In this document: in pieces, positions 53,698-63,162 of the stretch | How positions within the stretch are numbered: position 1 is the stretch's first letter | How the letters are laid out: each line of letters starts with the position of its first letter | Assembly: GCA_023387695.1 (NCBI GenBank) | Contig: JAEWHT010000452.1 | Span: 14,879 to 78,878 of the forward strand | Direction of reading: 5' to 3' | DNA length: 64,000 nt | Source: Pseudomonadota bacterium | GTDB taxonomy: Bacteria; Pseudomonadota; Alphaproteobacteria; Rhizobiales; Xanthobacteraceae | Position numbers and translations under genes: made by a program | The notes under the pieces: model-generated | Told to the model about the DNA's origin: nothing | The model's input: only the letters and a program-made list of their open reading frames with translations | Databases searched by the model: none

Positions 53698-54339
53698 CTA
53701 CAATCCCGGCGACCGCGCAGCCCAGGCCTTGGTGGCCTGGCAGCGCTCCATCGCTCGGGCATAAGCAGGGCGTGCCGTTGTGCGGGCGAGATAGTCCCGC
53801 TCGGTAGAGCCGGGAACGTAGTTGCCGGTTCGCAGGCCGAGCAGCAGCGCGTAGCTCACCGAGATATCGGCAGCCGTAAATCGCTCGCCAGCGAGATAAG
53901 GGTGATCCGCGAGGCGGCGGATCACCCAATCCAGCCGGCTTTCGAAGGTCTCATGTGCCCAGCGGGTCACCCGCGCGTCTCGCTCGGCTTCGGGCGCGAA
54001 CTGGCGGCCGACGATGACGGCATTCATCGGCCCGGCGAGCCCGGCCTCGCCCAGATGGAGAAATTGCAGATAGGACGCGAAGGCAGGATCATCCGGAGTC
54101 ACCGCAAGCGAATTTGAGCCGTGGCGCGCGAGGAGGTACTGAAGAATGGCGATCGATTCGACCACGATCGTCTCGCCGTCCTGCAGCACCGGAATGAAGC
54201 CGGCAGGATTGATCGCGAGAAAGTCGCGATCGTTCTCGATCGCGAACAGATCGACAGGGCGCAGCCGATAGGCCAATCCCAATTCCTCGAGCAGCCAGAC
54301 AACACGGAAGCCACGACCCTCGCCATAGACAGTGAGCAT
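53698..54339 (-). CDS. Glutathione S-transferase family protein
   Basis: This encodes 213 residues. The thioredoxin-fold half begins MLTVYGEGRGFRVVWLLEELGL and contains the cis-Pro/Glu-Ser glutathione site (GFIPVLQDGETIVVESIAIL). The C-terminal helical half has AGERFTAADISVSYAL, the N-capping box motif. The substrate is unknown. The upstream region of about 60 bp has no clear promoter. Confidence 0.9.
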   Translation of the reverse strand: MLTVYGEGRGFRVVWLLEELGLAYRLRPVDLFAIENDRDFLAINPAGFIPVLQDGETIVVESIAILQYLLARHGSNSLAVTPDDPAFASYLQFLHLGEAGLAGPMNAVIVGRQFAPEAERDARVTRWAHETFESRLDWVIRRLADHPYLAGERFTAADISVSYALLLGLRTGNYVPGSTERDYLARTTARPAYARAMERCQATKAWAARSPGL

Positions 54340-54402
54340 AGAGCGTTCCTCGATTGGGCTAGGTGTAGCAGCACGGAGAGACGTAGCGCGGAAGGGGCGC
54401 GC

Positions 54403-54765
54403 TCAGCGGGTCATCTCACCCGCCCGCAGCAGCGTCGTGAAGCCGCCATAGATCAGGCGCTTGCCGTCAAACGGCATATCAAAACTCTTGAACCGCTCGT
54501 CGGCCATCACCTTGGCGTTGACGGCATCGCGGGTCTGCCGGTCCGGATAGACGATCCAGGAGAACACCACGAGCTCATCCTCCTTCGCCATCACGGCGCG
54601 CGGAAACGACGTCAGCTTGCCATAGGGCAAATCATCGCTGATGCATTCGACGTAGTCGAGCGCGCCATGCTCCATCCACACCGCGCACGCCGTTCGCGCC
54701 AGCGCTGCGTAGGCCTCGATCTTGTCCTTCGGCACGGCGAGCACAAAACCATCGACATAGGACAT
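54403..54765 (-). CDS. DUF1428 protein (YbaA-like)
   Basis: This encodes 120 residues. It begins MSYVDGFVLAVPKDKIEAY and contains VYPDRQTRDAVNAKVMAD, both characteristic of DUF1428 (dimeric alpha-beta barrel). The ATG at 54765 has a near-perfect AAGGAGGT at the right spacing; the GTG at 54768 is too close to it. The function of the family is unknown. Confidence 0.88.
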   Translation of the reverse strand: MSYVDGFVLAVPKDKIEAYAALARTACAVWMEHGALDYVECISDDLPYGKLTSFPRAVMAKEDELVVFSWIVYPDRQTRDAVNAKVMADERFKSFDMPFDGKRLIYGGFTTLLRAGEMTR

Positions 54766-54921
54766 CACGGACCTCCTTGGGTTGGGTCTCCCAAGGACGA
54801 TGATGCGCTCGCCGATCCGACGCGCGAAGACACGTTTTCAGGTGGGGCAAACCGCCGCGAGCGGTGACGCGCCGGGCAGACGGATGAGAGGGAATTAGGA
54901 CCTGTGGAGACCGCCTGAAAT

Positions 54922-54995
54922 TGGCTGGGGAACCTGGATTCGAACCAAGACAAACAGAGTCAGAGTCTGTTGTGCTACCGTTACACCATTCCCCA
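54922..54995 (-). tRNA. tRNA-Gln (anticodon CTG)
   Basis: On the minus strand the cloverleaf begins TGGGGAATGGTGTAACGG. The acceptor strand TGGGGAA pairs with TTCCCCA, the anticodon arm is ACAGA-CTCTGAC-TCTGT, and the T-loop is GGTTCGAATCC. The anticodon loop gives CTG, reading Gln CAG. The terminal CCA is encoded. No integrase gene or repeat of the tRNA 3' end is seen nearby. Confidence 0.96.
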
Positions 54996-55158
54996 ATGGA
55001 ATAGTCGAACAAATTCAATAGCTTATTGATTTGTCCGACTGTGGCCGGAAGCGCTGATAGCGCAAATCACGGCTCAGGCGTGCAGCCTTCTACCTGCTCA
55101 GCCCTGGGCTGGCAAGCGCGGCTGTGCACGGATCATGGCGCGATTGCCATGACCCCAG

Positions 55159-56289
55159 TTAGAACGCGACCTCGTACATCCCGAGGATCGCATCCCGGCT
55201 GAGATCGCGCGGGTTGTTGTCGAGCAGGCGCCTGATCGCGTGCGCCTCGTCGGCCATCACGCCGAGATCGTCTTTGGGCACCCCAAGCGCCGACAGCCGC
55301 ATCTCGACGCCGAGGTTTTTGCAGTACGCATAGGTTGCATCGAACGCATGCTTCGGATCGTTCTGCTTGGGCAAACCGAGCGCCTCCAGCACCGCGACCG
55401 TCTTCTCTTCCACCGCCGGCATGTTGAACGCCAGTGTGTGCGGAAAGATCATCGCGCAGGCAAGGCCATGGGCAATATGATGGCGCGTGCCGAGCGGATA
55501 GGCCACGGCATGACCTGCCGTAGTGTTCACGGGGCCCAGGCAATAGCCGCCATAGAGCGAGGCGAGCGAAAGACCGGCGCGGGCTTCGCGATCGCCGCCA
55601 TCGGTCACCGCGCGCTTCAGATACTTCCCGACCAGCCGTGCGCCCTCGATCGCGTAGAGGTCGATCGTCGGATGCGCCTTGCGGCTGGTATAGGCCTCGA
55701 CGCAATGCGCCAGCGCATCGACACCGGTGGCGGCTGTGATCTCCTTCGGCACCGTCATCGTCAGATCAGGGTCGACGATAGCGATATCAGCCAACATGAA
55801 CCGGCTCTGGACCGCCTGCTTGTTCTGGCTGACGGGATCGGTGACGAGCGCGCGGGTGCCGGCCTCGCTACCGGTGCCCGACGTGGTCGGGATCTGCATC
55901 AGCGCGACGCTGCGGCCTGCGACCTTCTCCGGCCCGACGATGTCGGCAAACGGCACCTCGCTCGTGCACATCACAGCGACGAGCTTGGCGAGATCCATCG
56001 CGCTGCCACCACCGAAGCCGACGACGAGGTCAGGCTTGACGTCGCGCGCCATCGCGACTGCCTTCTCGAGATTGGGCAGATCCGGCTCTGGCTTGACCTC
56101 TCCGAACACCTTCACTGCACCCGGCAGCGCCAGCGTGTCGACGCGGCGCGCATTGAAGGGATCTGAAATCACCAGCGGTCGCTTGGCGCCAATCCGTTCG
56201 GCAAAGCGCGCCGCAGCCGTGATTGTGCCGTTGCCGAATTCGAGGATGGTCGGACGAAGGATTTCAATGGGCGTGAAGGCGTTGGTCAT
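55159..56289 (-). CDS. Iron-containing alcohol dehydrogenase (maleylacetate reductase-like)
   Basis: This encodes 376 residues from the ATG at 56289; the longer start at 56340 would overlap pdxA2. NAD binding is shown by DLVVGFGGGSAMDLAK and PTTSGTGSEAG. The metal His cluster region is VEAYTSRKAHP, with further His in LGTRHHIAHGLACAMI and FPHTLAFN. It fits group III iron-dependent dehydrogenases. It is the last gene of the acid-sugar operon and may reduce or oxidise a pathway aldehyde, for example tartronate semialdehyde or a keto acid. Confidence 0.87.
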   Translation of the reverse strand: MTNAFTPIEILRPTILEFGNGTITAAARFAERIGAKRPLVISDPFNARRVDTLALPGAVKVFGEVKPEPDLPNLEKAVAMARDVKPDLVVGFGGGSAMDLAKLVAVMCTSEVPFADIVGPEKVAGRSVALMQIPTTSGTGSEAGTRALVTDPVSQNKQAVQSRFMLADIAIVDPDLTMTVPKEITAATGVDALAHCVEAYTSRKAHPTIDLYAIEGARLVGKYLKRAVTDGGDREARAGLSLASLYGGYCLGPVNTTAGHAVAYPLGTRHHIAHGLACAMIFPHTLAFNMPAVEEKTVAVLEALGLPKQNDPKHAFDATYAYCKNLGVEMRLSALGVPKDDLGVMADEAHAIRRLLDNNPRDLSRDAILGMYEVAF

Positions 56290-56305
56290 CTCGGACTCGA
56301 TCTCG

Positions 56306-57330
<1,025 letters not shown>

Positions 57331-57334
<4 letters not shown>

Positions 57335-58437
57335 GTCGGACTCTCCAAGTTGAGCAAATGATTGTCCCGGAGCAGATCGCGCCACAGCTCGGGCCCGCCG
57401 AATGCTCCGGATTTCGAGATAACGTCGACGCCGGCCCAGCGACCACCCTGCAACGTCGAGCGCGGCAGACCCGGCACGATGCGCCCCGTGACCTGGAGTG
57501 CTTGTGCGCCGAGGGCAAGGCATATAGCCTTCAGAGTTTCGCCGCCGGCGACAATCAGCGTTCCCGGCGGATCGAGCGCAGCAGTCAACGTCGTCAATTC
57601 ATGCGCGATCCGCCGCGCCGCCTCGGAACGCGAGAGGCCGCCAGACAACGCAAATTTGACCAGAGCCAATTTATCATCCGCCAGCTTGCGCTGAACGGCT
57701 GCGCCGCCCTCGCCTTCAGCCAGCGCGAGCGTTGCGTCGCCGCAGGCTGCGAGCTGGGATGCTGTGGCCGGCTGATCGGAGCCGAACAGCCCGAGCACGG
57801 GCCGCTTCAATTCGGCGGAAGTATCAGCCCGATGGTTGCGCGCGAGTGCGCCGGCCAGACCACCGCTGCCGCACCAGAGCACAGGCCCCGGCATGCGTCG
57901 CCCCATCTCGACGACGCGATCAAGACAAAAGTCGCTTTCGGCATCGAACACCTGGACGCCACCCAGCGTCAGCGTATCGGCATCAGCCAGCCGCGCCTCG
58001 ATGCCATCCTGCTTCAATTGGTCGATGAGATTATCGCCGACCCGATGCCAATCGCCCTGCTGCGTCCGCGCGAATTGTTGACCGCCGACCGTGCGGCGTC
58101 CCTGATAGTCGAACGCAGGCGCAACCACGCAGGACGCCCAATGGCCGGTGCTCAGGCACGCCCCGAGTTCGGCAGCCCAGGCGCCGCGGAGCAGACTGTC
58201 GACCTTCTTGTAGGCGATTGTTCCTTCGCGAAGCAGCGGCGCCAGCCGGGCGACGATTTCGACGCTTTCGGCTTTCGAACGCTCGCGCGTGCCGCTGTCG
58301 ATCGCCAAGCTAACAGAACCGGACGCGCCGTCTGCCCAGATCACATCGAACGGTCCGCACAGGCCGACAAACTCCGCCGCGGTGTCGAGCGCGCCGGTGA
58401 GATCGTCGGCAATCATGCGGACGGTGGTCATCGTCAT
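57331..58437 (-). CDS. DUF1537 four-carbon acid sugar kinase (OtnK/DtnK type)
   Basis: This encodes 368 residues, slightly short of the usual 400-430. It has the N-terminal substrate motif MIADDLTGALDTAAEF, KKVDSLLRG, and a C-terminal nucleotide-binding portion with LIVAGGETLKAICLALG and GRIVPGLPRST. The family phosphorylates D-threonate, D-erythronate or 3-oxo-tetronates at C4. Coupling to pdxA2 strongly supports a tetronate pathway. Confidence 0.88.
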
Positions 58438-58455
58438 GCCGCTCGCGCCCCACCC

Positions 58456-59373
58456 TCAAGCGGCCGTTGCGAGTGCCGCGGCAGCCAGCAGTTCCTTCCG
58501 TTGAGCCGCCGGCAGGGTCTCCAGCGGCGGCCGCAGGCGCTCCCAGCCGGCGTGACCGGTGCGCTCAGCGACCAAGGCCTTCAGCGACGGCATCTGCGCG
58601 AAGCGCGAGACCAATTCGCGCGCCTTCACGATACGCGCCTGCGCTGCCTTGAGCTCCGCGTCGTCATCGCTGTCGCGGAAATGCTTGAAGACATGGGCAA
58701 GATCGCGCGCGACGAGGTTCGAGGTCGCGGTGATACAACCCGCGCCGCCCTTGCGCAGCAGCGGCAGCAGCAGTGGGTCGGCGCCGGTCAGCACAGAGAA
58801 GCCCTCAAAACGCTCGACCATCGCGGTCATGTTGGCGAAATCGCCAGAGGAGTCCTTGATGCCGACGACGGTCGACGGATAGGCCTTGCGCAACCGCTCG
58901 ATCAACGCATGCGAGATCGGCTGCATCGACATCTGCGGGATGTGATAGAGCACGATCTTGAGCTTGGCATTGCCGATGCGCTGGATGATCTCGCTGTAGG
59001 CGGCATAGACGCCATCATCGCTGACGTTCTTGTAATAGAACGGCGGCAGCATCACCACGGTCTCGACGCCGACCGACAGAGCGTGACGCGTCAACGCGAT
59101 TGTCTCGGTGAAGGCAACGACGCCGGTGCCGGGCAGCAGTTGGTTCGGCTTGATGCCGCCGGCGATCACGGCCTCCAGCAGCGCGGTGCGCTCGGACACC
59201 GAGAAGGAGTTCGCCTCCCCTGTGGTGCCGAGCATCGCGATGCCGTTGCAGCCTTCGTCCAGAAGGTAGCGGCAGTGCGCAAGGAAGCGCGCATGATCGG
59301 GCGCCAGCTCGGCATCGAGTGGGGTCAACGCGGCGGAGAATACACCATGTGGGTGGAGCGATGATGTCGGCAA
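58456..59373 (-). CDS. DapA/NanA-family aldolase or lyase
   Basis: This encodes 305 residues. It begins at TTG (59373) with GGAGG upstream. The dihydrodipicolinate-synthase fold is visible: MLGTTGEANSFSVSERTALLEA, YHIPQMSMQ and the Schiff-base Lys in VVGIKDSSGDFAN, with the Tyr in VLYHIP. True DapA is usually chromosomal and unlinked, so this is probably a catabolic lyase acting on a keto acid in the same pathway. It is the first gene of the operon under the IclR site. Confidence 0.88.
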   Translation of the reverse strand: MPTSSLHPHGVFSAALTPLDAELAPDHARFLAHCRYLLDEGCNGIAMLGTTGEANSFSVSERTALLEAVIAGGIKPNQLLPGTGVVAFTETIALTRHALSVGVETVVMLPPFYYKNVSDDGVYAAYSEIIQRIGNAKLKIVLYHIPQMSMQPISHALIERLRKAYPSTVVGIKDSSGDFANMTAMVERFEGFSVLTGADPLLLPLLRKGGAGCITATSNLVARDLAHVFKHFRDSDDDAELKAAQARIVKARELVSRFAQMPSLKALVAERTGHAGWERLRPPLETLPAAQRKELLAAAALATAA

Positions 59374-59401
59374 AGCTTCCTCCGATCGTTAGATCGATGT
59401 T

Positions 59402-59418
59402 GTTCGGAATGCGAACAT
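59402..59418. promoter_or_regulatory. Palindromic IclR-type operator
   Basis: TGTTCG-GAATG-CGAACA is a perfect 6+6 inverted repeat with 5-bp spacer. It resembles IclR/PcaR/PobR-type sites. It lies 29 bp upstream of the aldolase start and 61 bp upstream of the iclR start, so one regulator dimer can govern both directions. Confidence 0.72.
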
Positions 59419-59479
59419 TTGTTATATTCTGCCTTGTTGGTAAAAGCAGGCTGCCGCCGCGTCAAGGGCTGTAGCTGTC

Positions 59480-60346
59480 ATGGCAGGGCATACAGGCATG
59501 GCCAAGGTCGAAAAGAAGGCAGCAAAGCGCGCACCGGAAGCTGCGCCGAAACCTGTCGAGGCTAAAAATCCCAAGAATTATGTCGCTTCGGTCGGCAAGG
59601 CCTTTGCCGTGCTCAAGAGTTTCACCAGCGAGGCTTTCGAGCTGACGCTGAGTGAAGTTGCCGCACGCGCGGATCTCGATCGTGGCACCGCATTCCGGCT
59701 GATCAAGACCCTGATCGAACTCGGCTACCTCCAGGCAATCCCGCAGAGCCGCCGGTTCCGCCTTGGCGTCGCCTGCCTCGACCTCGGCTATACCGTGCTG
59801 TCGCACGGCTCGCTGCGCACCATCGTCGAACCATTGCTACGCGACCTCGTGCCTGAGGCCGGCGATGCCGCCTCGCTTGGCATCCTCGATGGCGGCGACG
59901 TCATCTACCTCGCGCGCGTCAGTGCCGGCCTCGATCGCTACAAGATGGATCGCAGGCCGGGCACGCGCATCCCCGCCTACAGCGCCGCGCTCGGCCACGC
60001 GATGCTCGCGCACCTTCCGCGCGAGGAGCAAATCCAGCGGCTGGAATCACGCCCGCGCGTCAAGCTGTCAGAGCGGACGCTGACCGATCTCGACGCCCTG
60101 CTGACCCGGCTGGATCAGGTGAAGAAGAAGGGCTACGCCCTCTCCGACGGCGAGAACGCCTACGGCCTTCGCACGCTGGCAACGCCAATCCTCGACGCGC
60201 AGGGTTCAGTGATCGCAGGGCTGAGCGTCACCGCGGATGCAATGCGCATGGACATGCCGACCTTTCGCGACCAGGCGCTGCCAAGGCTGACGCAACTGAC
60301 GAGCAAGGTGCAGGAGCTTGCGATCAAGTCCGGCTTGTTAAGCTGA
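59480..60346 (+). CDS. IclR-family regulator (PcaR/PobR-like)
   Basis: This encodes 288 residues. A Lys/Ala/Pro-rich leader precedes the winged helix (YVASVGKAFAVLKSFTSEAFELTLSEVAARADLDRGTAFRLIKTL), then the effector domain (LGILDGGDVIYLARVSAG, RIPAYSAALGHAMLAHL). PcaR-type features include SYGLR-like NAYGLRTLATPIL. The start may be ATG 59480 or 59498. It is divergent from, and probably controls, the tetronate operon. Confidence 0.9.
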   Translation: MAGHTGMAKVEKKAAKRAPEAAPKPVEAKNPKNYVASVGKAFAVLKSFTSEAFELTLSEVAARADLDRGTAFRLIKTLIELGYLQAIPQSRRFRLGVACLDLGYTVLSHGSLRTIVEPLLRDLVPEAGDAASLGILDGGDVIYLARVSAGLDRYKMDRRPGTRIPAYSAALGHAMLAHLPREEQIQRLESRPRVKLSERTLTDLDALLTRLDQVKKKGYALSDGENAYGLRTLATPILDAQGSVIAGLSVTADAMRMDMPTFRDQALPRLTQLTSKVQELAIKSGLLS

Positions 60347-60381
60347 TCGAATCTCCAGTCGAAGCGCGACGTTGATGATTT

Positions 60382-60585
60382 CTATTCCGGGACGAGCGTC
60401 GCAAGCCCGGATTCGATGATGGTGATTTCCTCACTCACCTGCGCAATGGTCTGCTTGGGGTCGACGCCGGTCACAGTGACCAGTTGCCGAAGCAGGTCCT
60501 GGCGGTGCGCCAGAATTTCTTCCAGCGCGTCGCGATCGTTCAGCCTCACATAGCCTTCGACGATCAATTCAACGGAACGGGACAT
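60382..60585 (-). CDS. Small hypothetical protein (67 residues)
   Basis: The ATG at 60585 is preceded by GAGAG, and MSRSVELIVEGYVRLNDRD opens a soluble helical protein ending GLATLVPE. I do not recognise the family, though its composition is typical of conserved rhizobial small proteins. The longer frame to 60789 overlaps the MBL hydrolase gene and was not used. Confidence 0.65.
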   Translation of the reverse strand: MSRSVELIVEGYVRLNDRDALEEILAHRQDLLRQLVTVTGVDPKQTIAQVSEEITIIESGLATLVPE

Positions 60586-60703
60586 AATTCTCTCAATACA
60601 AACTGTTTTCTGATCATGCGAAAATATCCCGCCAGCGCGCCGCTGCGGAAATGAAGTCGCGTCAACCTTGACAGGTAAGATTAACGACGGCGCAACGGAC
60701 TGC

Positions 60704-61609
60704 CTAAACAACGATACGATCGAAATCGTTGGCGATCCGGACGTTCGGAAAGATGCTTGCCGCCTCGGCCAATATCTCGTCGCCCTCATAGCGGCCCGAC
60801 AGATGGTTCAGCACCAATTGCTGGACATTGTTCGCCGCCGCGAACCGCGCCGCCTCTGCAGCTGTGAGATGGCCATAGTCCCGTGCCGTCGGCGCATCCC
60901 GATCCAAAAACGTGGCCTCGATCACCAGCAGATCGGCGTCCGCCACGTGTTGGGCGAGCCCTTCGGTGGTCTCGGTATCACCGATCACGACCAGCTTCTT
61001 GCCGCCGCTTGGCGATCCCAGAACATCCTCCGGATCAATCGTCCGGCCGCCGTCAATGGTGATGGCCCGCCCCGCGGCCAGTTCTCCGCGCAAGGGACCA
61101 TCAGGCACGCCAAGCGCAGCGAGCCGATCAGACGAGAGATGGCGGCGGGCGGGACTTTGGAACGAGAAACCAAAACTGTCGGTGTCGCGATGGCTGACCG
61201 GAAAACAGTCGATCGTGAAATCGCCGGCGTCGGCGACCTCCCCTTCGGACAGCGGCGCGAACTGCACGGAAATCGGCGCCCTTCCCTCGCCCCAAAGGCC
61301 AGCAAGCATACGGATGACGATGTCGAGCGTGCCAGGGCCACCATGGATCGTCATGATATCGGAGGCCTGCCGCAGCCCCAATGTCGAGAACAGGCCGGGG
61401 ATGCCGAGCACGTGGTCGAGATGACCATGCGTCAGCAGGATACGATCGAGTCGCCGAAAGCCGGCCCCGCTCCGCAGCAGTTGGCGCTGCGTTCCCTCCC
61501 CGCAATCGATCAGCATACGCTGGCCTGCGGCCTCCAGGAGGAGCGCTGGATGGTTGCGCTCCGCGGACGGGACGCTGGCCGAGGTGCCGAGGAATGTCAG
61601 GGCGAACAT
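60704..61609 (-). CDS. RNase Z-like metallo-beta-lactamase-fold hydrolase
   Basis: This encodes 301 residues. The start at 61609 gives the RNase Z N-terminus MFALTFLGTSASVPS. The zinc motif is HGHLDH in LLTHGHLDHVLG, with further ligands in FPVSHRDTD, VIGDTE and LNHLSGRYEGDE. The domain order matches tRNase Z, but the phosphodiesterase exosite is not evident, so it may act on tRNA or on another phosphodiester. The longer start at 61669 lacks family support. Confidence 0.85.
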   Translation of the reverse strand: MFALTFLGTSASVPSAERNHPALLLEAAGQRMLIDCGEGTQRQLLRSGAGFRRLDRILLTHGHLDHVLGIPGLFSTLGLRQASDIMTIHGGPGTLDIVIRMLAGLWGEGRAPISVQFAPLSEGEVADAGDFTIDCFPVSHRDTDSFGFSFQSPARRHLSSDRLAALGVPDGPLRGELAAGRAITIDGGRTIDPEDVLGSPSGGKKLVVIGDTETTEGLAQHVADADLLVIEATFLDRDAPTARDYGHLTAAEAARFAAANNVQQLVLNHLSGRYEGDEILAEAASIFPNVRIANDFDRIVV

Positions 61610-61774
61610 GGTCTGCACGTGAACGAGGTCGCGGGGATGATCCGGACTTATAACTACAATTGATTGCAAACGCTCGGCACCAAGCGTCCGATTTTGTAGT
61701 TTTTGGCAGGCCGCGAGCAGCCTCGACGCCAGCGTGGCACCCGTGCAAGGATTTCATCAGGAAGGCCTTGGGCA

Positions 61775-62503
61775 CTAAAGCAGGGAGATCCCCGAGATCA
61801 GCAACAGAACGAGCACGGTCTTGCGAAAGACCGTTTCGTTGACGCGGTGAAAGGCAATCACACCGAGCATGGATCCGGCGAACAACGCCGGCAGGCTGAC
61901 CGCGAGGTCGACGAAGACCTTTGACGACAGATCCTGATGTCCGACCAGCAGTGCGATTGCAAACAGCTGCATCGCGGCGATGAAGGGCTGGACCAGCCCG
62001 CGCTGCTCGCTCTTCGGTACGCCGCGCATATCGCACCAGATCGTCGGTATGGCGCCCGGCATTGCCGTCAGCCCGCCAACGAGGCCGCCGCCGAAGCCGA
62101 TCAGCGCAACCCAGTGACGGCCGACTGTCTCGCCGGCCGTCACCAGCGTTGGCCGCAGCAACATATAGGCCGCATAGAGCGCTACGACCGCGCCGAAGCC
62201 GCGCCGGAGCAGATGCGTATCCGCACTCTGCAAGAGCGCGACGGCGATGGGAACGCCGATCAATCCACCGACGATCAGCAGCAGGCTTCCCTCCCAGCGA
62301 ATGCTGCGCCGGAGCGCCCACAGATTGGTGGCCTGTACGCCGACGCTGCAGGCCATCATCAGTGGCACGGCTTCCAGGGGCTGGAAGACGCGCAGCAAGA
62401 CTGCCCCCGCCACCGCGGAGAATGCGAAACCCGAGAGCCCCGACACGAACGCTCCGGCAAATACGGCAACGCTGAGCAGCAGCAGCGTCATGATATCAGG
62501 CAT
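61775..62503 (-). CDS. TauE/SafE-family sulfite/organosulfonate exporter
   Basis: This encodes 242 residues with about seven membrane helices. The start at 62503 has GGAGGGCGG upstream and leads straight into the first helix. FVSGLSGFAFSAVAGAVLL and FGGGLVGGLTAMPGAIPTIW are the two characteristic repeats. It is an inner-membrane anion exporter or importer with unknown substrate. No sulfur gene lies beside it. Confidence 0.85.
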   Translation of the reverse strand: MPDIMTLLLLSVAVFAGAFVSGLSGFAFSAVAGAVLLRVFQPLEAVPLMMACSVGVQATNLWALRRSIRWEGSLLLIVGGLIGVPIAVALLQSADTHLLRRGFGAVVALYAAYMLLRPTLVTAGETVGRHWVALIGFGGGLVGGLTAMPGAIPTIWCDMRGVPKSEQRGLVQPFIAAMQLFAIALLVGHQDLSSKVFVDLAVSLPALFAGSMLGVIAFHRVNETVFRKTVLVLLLISGISLL

Positions 62504-62517
62504 GATCCGCCCTCCAC

Positions 62518-62751
62518 TTAATCGTAGGGAATCTGCGATACCGGCGCAGCCGTGCTCTCTGCGCAACTTGTCGCCACGCGCGGAAAAGACGCCTGCATCG
62601 CGTGCGCGTGCGACCGTTCCAGCATGACCAACCCGGCCAACTGAAGCGTCACAAGCGCAGCGGTCAACGTGATCGCGACAATGTTGACGTTACGCGTGCT
62701 CAAGGTTGGGGTGGCTGGCTGCACGCTCGCGCGCATCAGATTGGTGGGCAT
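62518..62751 (-). CDS. Small membrane protein, unknown
   Basis: This encodes 77 residues from the ATG at 62751; an ATG at 62772 is an alternative. A single helix (IVAITLTAALVTLQLAGLVML) stands between a polar N-terminus and a C-terminal tail with one Cys. It overlaps the 3' end of the next gene upstream on the same strand. The AGAGGA upstream is 10-11 bases from this start. I do not recognise it. Confidence 0.5.
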   Translation of the reverse strand: MPTNLMRASVQPATPTLSTRNVNIVAITLTAALVTLQLAGLVMLERSHAHAMQASFPRVATSCAESTAAPVSQIPYD

Positions 62752-62947
62752 TTTTTGAAGTATCCTCTTCATTGCGGATTGAAATGACTTGTTTCAAAGG
62801 CGATGCTTCATGCTGCACTTCCAGCAGGTGGCGGTAGCGCCGCAATACGCGCCTCGCCTCGATTGCCCGCTGCTGATGCAGCGATGCGATCATGCGATCG
62901 ACGATTCCGCGGAACGTTTCAGCCAGGCTCTGTGACGTTCTCGGCAT
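62690..62947 (-). CDS. Small basic hypothetical protein, Bradyrhizobium-type
   Basis: This encodes 85 residues. GAGGAG lies six bases upstream of the ATG. The core IASLHQQRAIEARRVLRRYRHLLE is a helical, Arg-rich segment seen in uncharacterised rhizobial proteins. The tail is polar. Its function is unknown. Its 3' end overlaps the next small gene by about 60 bp. Confidence 0.65.
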   Translation of the reverse strand: MPRTSQSLAETFRGIVDRMIASLHQQRAIEARRVLRRYRHLLEVQHEASPLKQVISIRNEEDTSKNAHQSDARERAASHPNLEHA

Positions 62948-63162
62948 GACGATCTCCTCTCAACCTGCGCGATAGATTGATGGGATTCACTTCCCCTCGC
63001 TGTGAGACGGTTCACACAAGGATCGAACGCAACGAACAAGAAAACGTGTGCGTGTCCTAGAGGAGCGCGCAGCAGATCGCGTCACTCAAACGAATGAGCC
63101 GCGATAACTTTCTGATGATGAAGTTACGGGCGCGCTGGCGCCCATTGCGGCACAGCTGATGC

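Noticed and set aside
54922..54995. tRNA-Gln as a possible integration site of a genomic island
   Set aside because: No integrase, no repeat of the tRNA 3' end downstream, and the genes on both sides look like ordinary chromosome.
57358..59364. 668-codon plus-strand frame over the kinase and aldolase genes
   Set aside because: Antisense to two complete enzymes with good starts; no Shine-Dalgarno sequence or motif.
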